Shown here in pieces: positions 16,965 through 25,905 of a stretch of DNA of 64,000 nt. Numbering within the stretch: the first letter of the stretch is position 1; each line of letters opens with the position of its first letter. Position numbers and translations under genes: made by a program. The notes beneath the pieces were generated by a model. That model worked only from the letters and a program-made list of their open reading frames with translations, was not told the origin of the DNA and ran no database searches. Source of the stretch: Burkholderia stagnalis (GTDB taxonomy: Bacteria; Pseudomonadota; Gammaproteobacteria; Burkholderiales; Burkholderiaceae); contig NZ_CADESW010000021.1 in NCBI RefSeq assembly GCF_902830275.1, positions 62,001 through 126,000 on the forward strand, written 5' to 3'.

Positions 16965-18995
16965 TCAGTCCGTCCGGCCGCGCAGGAATTTGCGATGCGC
17001 GCTCGCGGTTTCCGCAATCGTGCGCACCAGCACGATACCTCGCAGCAGTGCACGCCCGTCGTCGCCGTCGAGATCGCCGAGGCGCCGCCGCAGCGCACGC
17101 TCGACGGCATCGCAGGTCGCCTCGAGCCGCGCGAACTCCGCCCGCGCGATCCGCGCCAGCACGACGGCGACCGGCCGCCGCGCCGCGGCCTGCGCCGAAG
17201 CCAGTGCGGCGAGCGCCAGCACACTGTCGCCGATGGTCCATGCAGCGAGCAGGTCGCGCGTGTCCTGCTCGATGAGGGACGGCGGCACGCTGCCCGCGAA
17301 CGTGATTTCGTGCCCCACGCGGTCGGCGGTGCAGCTCAGCCACATGCTCGCCGACCATTTCCGCGGGTTGCGGGCAAGCCCGGCGAGGTCGCGGCGCACC
17401 GCGCGATGCAGGCGGCGCCGGCGTGCGCGGGAGTCGTGCGGAAACACGAGCGCGAACACCAGCGCGCCGAACGCGATCCCGAGCAGCGTGGCCAGCGCGC
17501 CGTTGAGGAACGCCGCATCGCCGATCCGCGCGGTATTGCTCGGCGACGTGAAGTTCCAGAAGAAGATCGCGAAGCTGCTGCCGATCGCCGCGGTGCGGGG
17601 ATAGCGCATCGCGATGCCCGCGCCCATCATGAACACGCCGACGATATAGGCGAGCATCACGAAATCCGACACCGCCGGCAACAGGACGAAGTTGCACACG
17701 ATGCCGGCCAGCGCCGCGCATGCCGTGCCCTTCAGGAAGCCGATCGCGGCGCCGATCGAATTCGGGCGGGTCGAGAACAGCGCGCTGACCACGCCCACGA
17801 TGGTGACGAACCCGGCGCCCGACGGCCACGCGCTGAAGATCCAGAACGCCGCCGCGGCCAGCACCGCGACGAACGCGCGCACGCCGTTGTGCCACGCGAG
17901 CACCGCGTCGCGGTGATACGCGTAGCGCACCCGGAGCGGCGGCGGATTCGGCAGGTCGATCAGCGCCTTGCGCGCGAACGCGCCGTCGAACCCGGCAAGA
18001 AGTGCCGCGAGGCGGTCGAGCGTGAGCAGCCGCGACGTGCGCGCGCCGGCGGGCGCCGCGGCTTCCGTGCGCAGCGCGTCGTCGACGCGCGCCCGCAGCG
18101 ACGCCATACCGGGCCCGGCCTCGCCCGACGCGGCCATGCCGTCGAGCACCCGCGCGGCCTCGGCGAGCAGCGGCTCCGGCGTGTCGCCGCTGCACCGCGC
18201 GTGCTCGCGCACGGCCTGCGCGGCCGCATGCGCGGTCAGCACCGCGAGCGCTGCCCCGCGCAGATGCCCGATCGCGCGCCGCACCGGCGGCGCGCCCGCC
18301 GCCGCATACTCGGCCGCGGTATCGAGTTCGAGCGCATCGACGAACAGCCGGTGCATCGCCGCGCCGTTCGACTCGCGGCGCAGCGCGCCGGCGCCGACGG
18401 CGGCCGCCCGTTCGAGATAGCGCGCCAGCCGCACGCGAACGTCCCGCAGCGGCGCGCCCGGCGAGAAGATCGTCTCCATCGTCGCCGCGCAAAGTATCCC
18501 GACCACGACGTACATGAACCGCGCGGTCGCGATGTCGAACGCATGCAGCGGCGCGGACACCGCATCCATCGCGATGATCGCGGCCGTATAGCCGGCCAGC
18601 ACCGCCGCGTACGCGCGGAAATTCCGCAGGAACGTCGCGACGCCCGCGCACAGCCCGATCCACGCGGCAAGCGCGAGCAGGAACAGTTCGGGGGCCTGCG
18701 CGAACGCGCCGGTGAGCGCGAGCGCGACCGCCGCGCCCACGGCGGTGCCGAGAATCCGGTACTGGCTCTTCGACAGCCCCATCCCGCGATTGCCCTGCGC
18801 GACGATCCACACGGTCGCCGCCGCCCACTTCGGGTCGTCGAGGTTCATCCGGAATGCGATGTACAGCGCGATCAGCGACGCGGCCGTGGTGCGCAGCGCG
18901 AAGCCGATGGCGGCGGGCGACAGCGCCGGCAGCGATGTGCGCAGGCCGGCCAGCAGCGCCGCGAGCGGCGCGGTCTTGGTGAAAGCGGATTTCAT
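16965..18995 (-). CDS. FUSC family efflux protein (fusaric-acid-resistance / AaeB-like)
   Basis: 676 residues with two blocks of membrane helices (about 20-180 and 360-500) separated by a cytoplasmic region, the arrangement of AaeB/FusB-type inner-membrane exporters for aromatic acids. The N-terminal block includes WAAATVWIVAQGNRGM, followed by the repeated pattern TRPNSIGAAIGFLKGT in the second half. The start at 18995 begins just before the first helix; the longer frame to 19316 overlaps the divergent LysR gene. No membrane-fusion partner is adjacent. It is divergent from the LysR gene at 19162, which probably regulates it. Confidence 0.87.
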   Translation of the reverse strand: MKSAFTKTAPLAALLAGLRTSLPALSPAAIGFALRTTAASLIALYIAFRMNLDDPKWAAATVWIVAQGNRGMGLSKSQYRILGTAVGAAVALALTGAFAQAPELFLLALAAWIGLCAGVATFLRNFRAYAAVLAGYTAAIIAMDAVSAPLHAFDIATARFMYVVVGILCAATMETIFSPGAPLRDVRVRLARYLERAAAVGAGALRRESNGAAMHRLFVDALELDTAAEYAAAGAPPVRRAIGHLRGAALAVLTAHAAAQAVREHARCSGDTPEPLLAEAARVLDGMAASGEAGPGMASLRARVDDALRTEAAAPAGARTSRLLTLDRLAALLAGFDGAFARKALIDLPNPPPLRVRYAYHRDAVLAWHNGVRAFVAVLAAAAFWIFSAWPSGAGFVTIVGVVSALFSTRPNSIGAAIGFLKGTACAALAGIVCNFVLLPAVSDFVMLAYIVGVFMMGAGIAMRYPRTAAIGSSFAIFFWNFTSPSNTARIGDAAFLNGALATLLGIAFGALVFALVFPHDSRARRRRLHRAVRRDLAGLARNPRKWSASMWLSCTADRVGHEITFAGSVPPSLIEQDTRDLLAAWTIGDSVLALAALASAQAAARRPVAVVLARIARAEFARLEATCDAVERALRRRLGDLDGDDGRALLRGIVLVRTIAETASAHRKFLRGRTD

Positions 18996-19161
18996 GCGGC
19001 GAGCATACGTGCGCGCGGGCGCCGCCACTACGGAGGCCGGCTGGGATAGGTTATTCCGCGCGGCGGGATAATCGGCACCGGCGCGCGCGACATGAAACGA
19101 AATTGCAAGGAACGCTAAGATGGGCGCGATTCGACCACACCCGATCACACGAGCCGCCTGT

Positions 19162-20064
19162 ATGGACCTTGAAAGCATCCAGATCTTCCTGCGCGTGGTG
19201 GAGCGCGGCAGCTTCACCGCGGCCTCCACGCAGCTCGGCATGCCGCTCAGCCGGACGAGCCGCAAGGTGAAGCAGCTCGAAGCCGATCTCGGCGTGCAGC
19301 TGCTGTACCGCACCACGCGCCGCGTGTCGGTGACCGAGGCCGGCCGCGACTACTACGAGCACTGCCTGCGCGCCGAGGAGATCCTGCTGGCGGCGGACCG
19401 CCGTGCGCGCGCATTGCGCACGGAGCCGGAAGGCACGCTGCGCGTGCTCGCGCCGTACGCGATCGGCCTGTTCAAGCTGGAGCCGGCGCTCACCGAGTTC
19501 CGCCGCCGCTACCCGAAGATCCAGATCGTGCTGACCTACGACAACAGCCCGCTCGACCTCGTCGAGCACGGCTTCGACGTCGCACTGCGCACGGGGCCGC
19601 TGAGCGATTCCGGCTACGTCGCGCGGCCGCTCGGCTGGTCGCACGCGAAGCTCGCCGCGAGCCCGCAGTATCTGGAACGCGCCGGACGGCCGAACACGCC
19701 GCAGGATCTCGCGCAGCACGACATCCTGTACGTGGGCCGCGATGCGCCGGGCCTGACGCTGCGGCTCGCCAGCACCAGCGGCGAGGTCGCCGACGTGCCG
19801 GTGCGGCCGATCCTGATCTCGAACGAATCGGTCACGGTGCTGCGCCAGGCCGTGAGCGGCGGCGGCATCGCGCTGGTCTCGATGCATTTCGCGGCCAGGC
19901 GGCTCGAGAGCGGCGAGCTGGAAATCGTGCTCCCCGACTGGCACCGGACCGACGACGTCGAACTCAACGCGCTCTTTCCGCGACGCGCGACGCTCGACAG
20001 CAAGGTGCGCGCGTTCGTCGATTTCCTGACGGAAACCTTCGAGTCGTGGCGCACCGTGCCCTGA
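19162..20064 (+). CDS. LysR family transcriptional regulator
   Basis: 300 residues. The helix-turn-helix is at the N-terminus (MDLESIQIFLRVVERGSFTA) and the effector domain follows from about residue 90. The subgroup is that of the PecT/CrgA-like regulators with TTRRVSVTEAGRDYY. The ATG at 19162 matches the family start; the upstream ATG at 19120 would add 14 residues of no known counterpart. It is divergently arranged with the FUSC exporter, the usual layout for a LysR regulator and the transport gene it controls. The inducer is unknown. Confidence 0.9.
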   Translation: MDLESIQIFLRVVERGSFTAASTQLGMPLSRTSRKVKQLEADLGVQLLYRTTRRVSVTEAGRDYYEHCLRAEEILLAADRRARALRTEPEGTLRVLAPYAIGLFKLEPALTEFRRRYPKIQIVLTYDNSPLDLVEHGFDVALRTGPLSDSGYVARPLGWSHAKLAASPQYLERAGRPNTPQDLAQHDILYVGRDAPGLTLRLASTSGEVADVPVRPILISNESVTVLRQAVSGGGIALVSMHFAARRLESGELEIVLPDWHRTDDVELNALFPRRATLDSKVRAFVDFLTETFESWRTVP

Positions 20065-20197
20065 CCCGCACCTGACCCGCGGCGCGCGTAATAATCGCTC
20101 ACAAACGATACAGATCGGCCGTCAACACCTGTCGTGCGCCACCCGTTCTTGGGGCAAGCGCCGGAAATTCCTCCGCGCAACGACAGGAGAACCCACC

Positions 20198-20527
20198 ATG
20201 CGAGCCCTCACCCGGAATTTCGCGATCGCCGCCACGCTGATGTCGGTGCTGACCGGCACCGCCTTCGCCGACACGCCGTGGCAGAAGGCCCACCCGCGCC
20301 GCGAAGAGGTGAACCAGCGCCTCGCAAACCAGAACCGCCGCATCCATAACGAAGTGAAGGAAGGCGAGATGTCGCACGCGCAAGCGGCGCGACTGCATCG
20401 CGACGACCGCAAGATCCGCCAGGAAGAGCGGGACATGGCGGCGCAGAACGGCGGACATCTCACCAAGCCCGAACAGCGCGTGCTGAACCAGCAGGAGAAC
20501 GCGGTCAGCCACAAGATCGGTCAATAA
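20198..20527 (+). CDS. Small exported hypothetical protein
   Basis: 109 residues with a cleavable signal peptide (MRALTRNFAIAATLMSV, cleavage after FADT or AFA). The mature part is highly charged and helical, rich in Asn, Gln, Arg and His (NQRLANQNRRIHNEVKEGEM and later HLTKPEQRVLNQQENAVSH), resembling small periplasmic proteins widespread in Burkholderia. Function is unknown. The ATG at 20198 has GACAGGAGAA upstream. A terminator hairpin follows 25 bases after the stop codon. Confidence 0.75.
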   Translation: MRALTRNFAIAATLMSVLTGTAFADTPWQKAHPRREEVNQRLANQNRRIHNEVKEGEMSHAQAARLHRDDRKIRQEERDMAAQNGGHLTKPEQRVLNQQENAVSHKIGQ

Positions 20528-20552
20528 GCGCTCCGGCGCGGTGAACTTCGAA

Positions 20553-20590
20553 CGCCCGCTGCCGTACCCCGGCAGCGGGCGCTTGTTGCT
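20553..20590 (+). terminator. Rho-independent terminator
   Basis: CGCCCGCTGCC at 20553-20563 and GGCAGCGGGCG at 20571-20581 form an 11-bp perfect stem with a 7-base loop, followed by CTTGTTGCTGGTT, a moderately T-rich tail. It terminates the small exported protein gene. Confidence 0.7.
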
Positions 20591-20769
20591 GGTTGTATCG
20601 AATCGTTTCAGCGCGCGATGCGCGTCATCCCCTGCGGGTATACTCCGCCGTCATCCGCTCCCCGCATCCGCTGCGCAAAAACGCGCGACGCGACGCGGTT
20701 TCGTTGCGAAGCTTCGCGTTTCGCCTGCCCCGCGTTCCAGCCTCGACACGAGACACTCGACGACCCATC

Positions 20770-21108
20770 ATGAAACGATTCCTGCTGCTCCTCCCCGCCG
20801 CCGCCGTGCTCGCCGCCTGCGGTTCCGCGCCGACGTCCGACACGGCCGCCTCCGGCGGCACGAACGCGATGATCTACGTTTCGTCGCAGCGCCCGGCCGA
20901 CGCGATCGGCAACTGCCTCGAGAGCCGCCTGTCGGATGCGCGCCGCTCGCATCACAACGGCGCGACCGACGTCGACGTCGGCTCGGGCTCCTACTTCGTC
21001 ACGCTCACGCCGGCCGGCGCCGGCTCGGTCATCAAGGTCGTGCGCGGCTCCGCGAACGAGCCGGCCGAGGAAGCGATGCGCTTCGCGATCGCGCGCTGCG
21101 CGATCTGA
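20770..21108 (+). CDS. Small lipoprotein
   Basis: 112 residues. The N-terminal signal ends with a lipobox (AAVLAAC, Cys at residue 17), so it should be lipid-anchored after export. The mature part (YVSSQRPADAIGNCLESRL ... VIKVVRGSANEPAEEAMRFA) forms a compact domain with two further cysteines, similar to small Burkholderia envelope lipoproteins of unknown function. The start at 20770 is the only one that produces a signal peptide. It is 124 bases upstream of a peptide-binding protein gene. Confidence 0.75.
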   Translation: MKRFLLLLPAAAVLAACGSAPTSDTAASGGTNAMIYVSSQRPADAIGNCLESRLSDARRSHHNGATDVDVGSGSYFVTLTPAGAGSVIKVVRGSANEPAEEAMRFAIARCAI

Positions 21109-21232
21109 CGCGGCAGGCGCAGCGCCGCCCGCCTGCCTGCTGCACGCGCACCCTGCGCGTGCAGCGAATATTTTCAGCCGGGCGCCCGTCGATGAGAGAA
21201 TCGCATCACGATCTCTTCCCGATGGAGCCCGC

Positions 21233-22822
21233 ATGAAGCATCTGCTGTCCAAGCTGTTCGTCAGTGCCGCGCTCGTCGCGCTCACGCCGGCGCTGCCGGC
21301 CCAGGCCGCGACGCCACCCGGCATCTTCGTCATCGCCACCCAGCTCGCCGAATTCACGACCCTCGACCCGAGCGGCATCTACGAGCTCGTGCCGTCCGAG
21401 TACGTCGCGAACACCTACGAACGGCTGGTGCGCGTCGACCTGAAGGATCCGACGCAGTTCAACGGGCAGATCGCGCAATCGTGGAGCGTCGGCGCGGACG
21501 GCGTCACCTACACGTTCAAGCTGCGCCCCGGGCTCACGTTCCATTCCGGCAACCCGCTGACCGCCGACGACGTCGCGTGGTCGCTGCAGCGCACCGTGCT
21601 GCTCGACAAGGGGCCGGCCAGCGTGCTCGCCGATCTCGGCCTCACGAAGGCGAACGTCGCGCAGAAGGTGCGCGCGGTCGATCCGCAAACCGTCGTGCTC
21701 GAAACCGACCGCAAGTACGCGCCGAGCTTCGTGCTCAACGTGCTGAGCGCGTGCCCGGCGTCGGTGTTCGACAAGAAACTGCTGCTGTCGCACCAGCAGG
21801 GCAACGATCTCGGCAGCGGCTGGCTGCGCACCAACGACGCCGGCTCGGGCCCGTACAAGCTCGTCAAGTGGACGCCGAACGAGAGCATCGTGCTGCAGCG
21901 CTTCGACGGGTACCGCACGCCGTATCCGATGCAGCGCGTCGTGCTGCGCCATGTGCCCGAGGCATCCGCGCAGCGCCTGCTGCTCGAGAACGGCGACGCC
22001 GACGCGGCGCGCAACCTGAGCCCCGACAGCCTCGCCGCGCTCACCAAGGCGGGCAAGATCAAGGTCACCGCGTGGCCGGTGTCCGCGCTGCTGTACCTGA
22101 GCCTGAACACGAAGAACCCGAACCTCGCGAAGCCCGAGGTGCAGGAAGCGATGAAGTGGCTCGTCGACTACGACGGCATCCAGCGCAACATCGTCAGCAC
22201 GACCTACAAGGTGCACCAGACATTCCTGCCGGAGGGCTTCCTCGGCACGCTGAACGCGCGCCCGTACAAGCAGGACGTCGCGAAGGCGAAGGCGCTGCTC
22301 GCGAAGGCCGGTGTGCCGAACGGCTTCTCGGTGTCGATGGACATGCCGAACGACTACCCGTTCCTGGAGATCGCGCAGGCGCTGCAGGCGAACTTCGCGC
22401 AGGCGGGCATCCAGGTGAAGCTGATCCCGGGCGACGCGAAGCAGGCGATCGGCAAGTATCGCGCGCGCCAGCACGACATCTTCATCGGCGAATGGTCGCC
22501 CGACTACATGGACCCGAACAGCAACGCGCGCGGCTTCGCATGGAACCCGGACAATTCCGACCAGTCGGCCAGCAAGATGCTCGCGTGGCGCAACAGCTGG
22601 GATATCCCGCAGTTGACGAAGGACACCGAGGCCGCGCTCGTCGAGCCGTCGCCCGCGAAGCGCGCGCAGCGCTATGACGCGCTGCAGAAGGCGGTGCTCG
22701 CGCGCTCGCCGTTCATCGTCATGTTCGAGAAGGTCGTGCAGGTCGCGACGCGGCCGGGCGTCACCGGGCCGGAAATCGGGCCGATCAACGATCTCGTGTC
22801 GTATCGGACGCTGAAGAAGTAA
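21233..22822 (+). CDS. ABC transporter peptide-binding protein (SBP family 5)
   Basis: 529 residues. Periplasmic solute-binding protein of the DppA/OppA/DdpA family. It has a signal peptide (residues 1 to about 25, ending PAQAA), then the family-5 fold with TYTFKLRPGLTFHSGNPLTA, NVLSACPASVF and ARQHDIFIGEWSPDYMDPNS. It is very similar along its whole length to the binding protein at 27391, so it is a paralogue. It stands alone here with no permease or ATPase gene next to it, and may share the ddp permease encoded 6 kb downstream. Confidence 0.9.
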   Translation: MKHLLSKLFVSAALVALTPALPAQAATPPGIFVIATQLAEFTTLDPSGIYELVPSEYVANTYERLVRVDLKDPTQFNGQIAQSWSVGADGVTYTFKLRPGLTFHSGNPLTADDVAWSLQRTVLLDKGPASVLADLGLTKANVAQKVRAVDPQTVVLETDRKYAPSFVLNVLSACPASVFDKKLLLSHQQGNDLGSGWLRTNDAGSGPYKLVKWTPNESIVLQRFDGYRTPYPMQRVVLRHVPEASAQRLLLENGDADAARNLSPDSLAALTKAGKIKVTAWPVSALLYLSLNTKNPNLAKPEVQEAMKWLVDYDGIQRNIVSTTYKVHQTFLPEGFLGTLNARPYKQDVAKAKALLAKAGVPNGFSVSMDMPNDYPFLEIAQALQANFAQAGIQVKLIPGDAKQAIGKYRARQHDIFIGEWSPDYMDPNSNARGFAWNPDNSDQSASKMLAWRNSWDIPQLTKDTEAALVEPSPAKRAQRYDALQKAVLARSPFIVMFEKVVQVATRPGVTGPEIGPINDLVSYRTLKK

Positions 22823-22868
22823 GCGACGTCGCCCGCGCTGCCCCGCTACGCCGGCGCGCGGGCACGAC

Positions 22869-22889
22869 GCGGCGGCGCCGCGCCGCCGC
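22869..22889. terminator. Possible bidirectional hairpin terminator
   Basis: GCGGCGGCG at 22869-22877, loop CCG, CGCCGCCGC at 22881-22889: a 9-bp perfect stem between the convergent ends of the binding protein (22822) and mntH (22908). There is no T tract, so the assignment is tentative. Confidence 0.4.
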
Positions 22890-22907
22890 GGGGCGCCGCA
22901 TTCGATT

Positions 22908-24224
22908 TCAATTGAACGCTGCCCACACCAGATACCCGTTCAACCCGACGATCACGGCCGTCGCCGCGCCGGCCGCGATCCGCAGCGGCATGCGCATCGC
23001 ATGCGCGCCCATCACGTCCGCGCGCGCCGACAGCACCAGCAGCGCGATCATCGGCATCGGCAGCACGAAGCTCAGCACGACCTGGCTCAGCACCATCGCA
23101 CGCGTGACGTCGCAGCCCAGCGCGACCACCGCGAACGCCGGCGCGATCGTCACCGCACGGCGCACCCACACCGGCAGCCGGCGCCGGATGAAGCCCTGCA
23201 TCACGACCTGCCCCGCCATCGTGCCGACCACCGAGCTCGACACGCCCGACGTCAGCAGCGCGACCAGGAACAGCGCGCCGGCCGCCGGCCCGAGCACCGG
23301 CACCAGCGTGTGATACGCGTCGCCGATGTCGGTCGTGCCCGGCGCTGCTCGATGGAACGCCGACGACGCCATCATCACCATCGCGAGATTCACGGCGCCG
23401 GCCACGCCGAGCGCGGCCACCACCTCGCGGTTCGAGAAACGCACGAGCCGGCGGCGCTCGGCGTCGTTGCGCAGCGTGGTGCGGGCCTGCGTCAGCCCCG
23501 AATGCAGGTACAGCGTGTGCGGCATGATCGTCGCGCCGATGATGCCGACCGCGATCGTCAGCGCGGCGTGATCCGGCAGCTGCGGCACGACGAGATGCAG
23601 CGCCGCCGCCTGCCAGTCCTGCGGCGCGATCAGCAGCTCGCCGACGTAGCAGATACCGATCACGCCGACGAGCGCCGCGATCGCGGCCTCGAGCGGCCGG
23701 AAGCCGCGCGTCTCGAGCCCGAGGATCGCGCAGGTCGCAAGCGCCGTCGCGACCATCCCCGCGAGCAGCGACAGGTGGCACAGCAGCCCGAACGCGAGCG
23801 CGCCGCCGAGGAATTCCGCGAGATCGGTCGCCATCGCCGCGACCTCCGACGCGATCCACATCGCCCAGACGAGCCGCGCCGGGAAATGCGCGCGGCACAG
23901 CTCGGCGAGGTTGCGGCCGGTCACGATGCCGAGCTTTGCCGACATCGCCTGGAACAGCATCGCGATCGCGTTCGCGGCGAGCACGACCCACAGCAGCCGG
24001 TAGCCGTACGCGGCGCCCGCCTGGATGTTGGTCGCGAAATTGCCGGGATCCATGTAGCCGATCGACGCGATCACGGCGGGGCCGACGAACGGCAGCAGCG
24101 CCGCCGCGCCGGTGCGGCGCCCTTCCAGCGCGGCGCGCGCCGCACGCCCGGTGCGTTCAGAGAGTTCGGAGGACGGGCCCGGCAGCGCGACGCCGCCGGC
24201 TGGTTTGCTCGACATGGGAAGCAT
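22908..24224 (-). CDS. mntH: NRAMP-type Mn2+/H+ symporter
   Basis: 438 residues with about 11 membrane helices, the length of proteobacterial MntH. The first-helix signature GPAVIASIGYMDPGNFATNI carries the D-P-G-N metal-binding motif, and GATIMPHTLYLHSG in the sixth helix supplies the M-P-H motif. It imports Mn2+ (and Fe2+) with protons. The start is taken at 24224 (GAACGAG upstream); an in-frame ATG three codons later is possible. No obvious MntR or Fur box was identified. It is followed upstream by a bicupin gene on the same strand, 80 bases away. Confidence 0.92.
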   Translation of the reverse strand: MLPMSSKPAGGVALPGPSSELSERTGRAARAALEGRRTGAAALLPFVGPAVIASIGYMDPGNFATNIQAGAAYGYRLLWVVLAANAIAMLFQAMSAKLGIVTGRNLAELCRAHFPARLVWAMWIASEVAAMATDLAEFLGGALAFGLLCHLSLLAGMVATALATCAILGLETRGFRPLEAAIAALVGVIGICYVGELLIAPQDWQAAALHLVVPQLPDHAALTIAVGIIGATIMPHTLYLHSGLTQARTTLRNDAERRRLVRFSNREVVAALGVAGAVNLAMVMMASSAFHRAAPGTTDIGDAYHTLVPVLGPAAGALFLVALLTSGVSSSVVGTMAGQVVMQGFIRRRLPVWVRRAVTIAPAFAVVALGCDVTRAMVLSQVVLSFVLPMPMIALLVLSARADVMGAHAMRMPLRIAAGAATAVIVGLNGYLVWAAFN

Positions 24225-24304
24225 GGTCTCGTTCCGTTCGAATGAAGGAGGCTGCGAGTGAGGAAGCGTCGCGGCCGGCGCGCCGCCTGCCGGCCGCGCG
24301 CAGG

Positions 24305-25561
24305 TCACGCCGGCACGACGTCCGGGCGGTTGCGCGGAATCTGCGCGATCACGTCGGGCGCGAGGTTCAGGTGCGCCTCGACGAGCCGCGGCGGCGTATG
24401 CGCGAGCCAGTCGGACAGCGACACTTCCGCGTAGCGCTCCGACTTGAAGATCTCGAGGAACACGAGATCGGTGTTGCCCGTGTTCTGCACGTAATGCCCG
24501 AGGCTCTTCTTCACGTAGCCGACGTCGCCCGCGCGGAAGTCGGCTGTCTGCGCCTTCGGCCCCGTGTCGAACACGGTCATGCGCGCGTCGCCCTGGATGT
24601 AGTACTGCCATTCGTCCGCGTTCGGATGCCAGTGCAGCTCGCGCATGCCGCCCGGATGCACGGTGACGAGCGCGGCGGACACCGTCTTCGACACGTTGAA
24701 GTTGCTGCTGTCCGCGATCCGCACCTCGCCGCCGCGCGTCCTGACGACGGGTTTCATGTCGCCGAGCGAGAACACGAACGGCTGCGGCGGCGCGCCGCGC
24801 GACGACGCGGCCGCGCGCTGCGCCTGCGCGAGCGGCCCCGGGTCGTCGCCCTGGAAAATCCACAGGTTGTCGAGCGGGATCCTGGAAAACGCATCGGCCG
24901 GCACGCCGAAGTTCAGCGCGAGCACGTCGGGCGGCGTGTGGGCGATCCAGTCGGTCAGCAGCAGCGTGTTGAATTCGGACGCGCGGCCGTTATCGAACGC
25001 GAGCAGGAATTCCGCGCCGTCGGTGCCGAGCCCCTGCAGCGAATGCGGAAGGCCGGGCGGGAAATACCACAGGTCGCCCGTCTTCACGTCCTGAACCGAC
25101 GGCCGGCCCTGCTCGTCGAGCACGGTGATCCGGCAGCGGCCGTCGAGCATGAACGCCCATTCGGCCTGCTGATGCCAGTGCATCTCGCGAATGCCGCCGC
25201 GCGTGAGGCGCATGTTGACGCCCGAAATGGTTTCGGAAATCGCGAAATCGTCCTGCGTGACTTCCCGCGCCCATCCGCCGTCCTGAATGCGTTTATGCGC
25301 ATTATTGAAAGACGCCCAGAATAACGGCATGCCGTTGATATCGGTCGCGGGCGGATCCTGAAACGATGGAAACTGATTGGCGAGAGCCGGATTCTTCGGC
25401 CCCGGATCGGTCAGGCTCTGGCGGTTGCGCGCGTTGACCGCGCCTTCCGGCGGGCGGTCCGGGTTGCCGAACGTGGCCGCCTTCGCCGTCACGGCAAGGC
25501 CGGCCGCGGCAACCGCGCCGGCCGTGTTCGCGAGCATCCTGCGTCGGGAAAGATTCGTCAT
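24305..25561 (-). CDS. oxdC: Bicupin oxalate decarboxylase, Tat-exported
   Basis: 418 residues. Oxalate decarboxylase converts oxalate to formate and CO2 using Mn. Two cupin barrels are visible: MHWHQQAEWAFMLDG and LHWHPNADEWQYYIQG, each with the H-H-E metal ligands. The lid segment SEFNT corresponds to SENST in B. subtilis OxdC and keeps its glutamate. The N-terminus is a twin-arginine signal (SRRRMLANTAG and a hydrophobic run ending TAKA), so the folded Mn enzyme is exported. The ATG at 25561 has GAGGAAATC before it; an extension to 25654 lacks the signal at its start. Location beside mntH fits a Mn requirement. Confidence 0.9.
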   Translation of the reverse strand: MTNLSRRRMLANTAGAVAAAGLAVTAKAATFGNPDRPPEGAVNARNRQSLTDPGPKNPALANQFPSFQDPPATDINGMPLFWASFNNAHKRIQDGGWAREVTQDDFAISETISGVNMRLTRGGIREMHWHQQAEWAFMLDGRCRITVLDEQGRPSVQDVKTGDLWYFPPGLPHSLQGLGTDGAEFLLAFDNGRASEFNTLLLTDWIAHTPPDVLALNFGVPADAFSRIPLDNLWIFQGDDPGPLAQAQRAAASSRGAPPQPFVFSLGDMKPVVRTRGGEVRIADSSNFNVSKTVSAALVTVHPGGMRELHWHPNADEWQYYIQGDARMTVFDTGPKAQTADFRAGDVGYVKKSLGHYVQNTGNTDLVFLEIFKSERYAEVSLSDWLAHTPPRLVEAHLNLAPDVIAQIPRNRPDVVPA

Positions 25562-25905
25562 GATTTCCTCTTCAATTCCGCAATTAATCGAATTCTCGGC
25601 ACGGGATAATCGATCACCTTTCAATTTGTCGATTAACTCGATATCCCGAGACACAAGTTAAATACAAAACCGAGAGAAAATTAAATGAATAATCAAGATG
25701 GTTTAATGATTTAATATAATCAACTTTAAGTTTGTAATAAATGCATTCGGGTGACGCGAACGTGCGGGATGCCGTCTCGCCGATTTTTCGGGCCATCCCT
25801 CTATCGATATTCGTCACACCATAGTTTTTATAAGCTGGCGCGAATGATTTTGGCTTCGTTAGATGAATGACAATTCGCCGCCAAACGACAACGATCTAAC
25901 AGCCG
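25562..25905. promoter_or_regulatory. AT-rich divergent intergenic region
   Basis: 344 bases between oxdC and the RpiR gene. The part from about 25600 to 25870 is strikingly AT-rich (for example TTTAATGATTTAATATAATC around 25700), unlike the rest of the window. It must contain both divergent promoters. The composition is typical of regions silenced by H-NS-like proteins. A short inverted repeat (GTTAGAT at 25858-25864, ATCTAAC at 25894-25900) lies just before the RpiR start. Confidence 0.6.

Noticed and set aside
25858..25900. Inverted repeat GTTAGAT/ATCTAAC in front of the RpiR gene as an operator
   Set aside because: Only 7 bp arms with 29 bases between them; this is within what chance gives in an AT-rich stretch.
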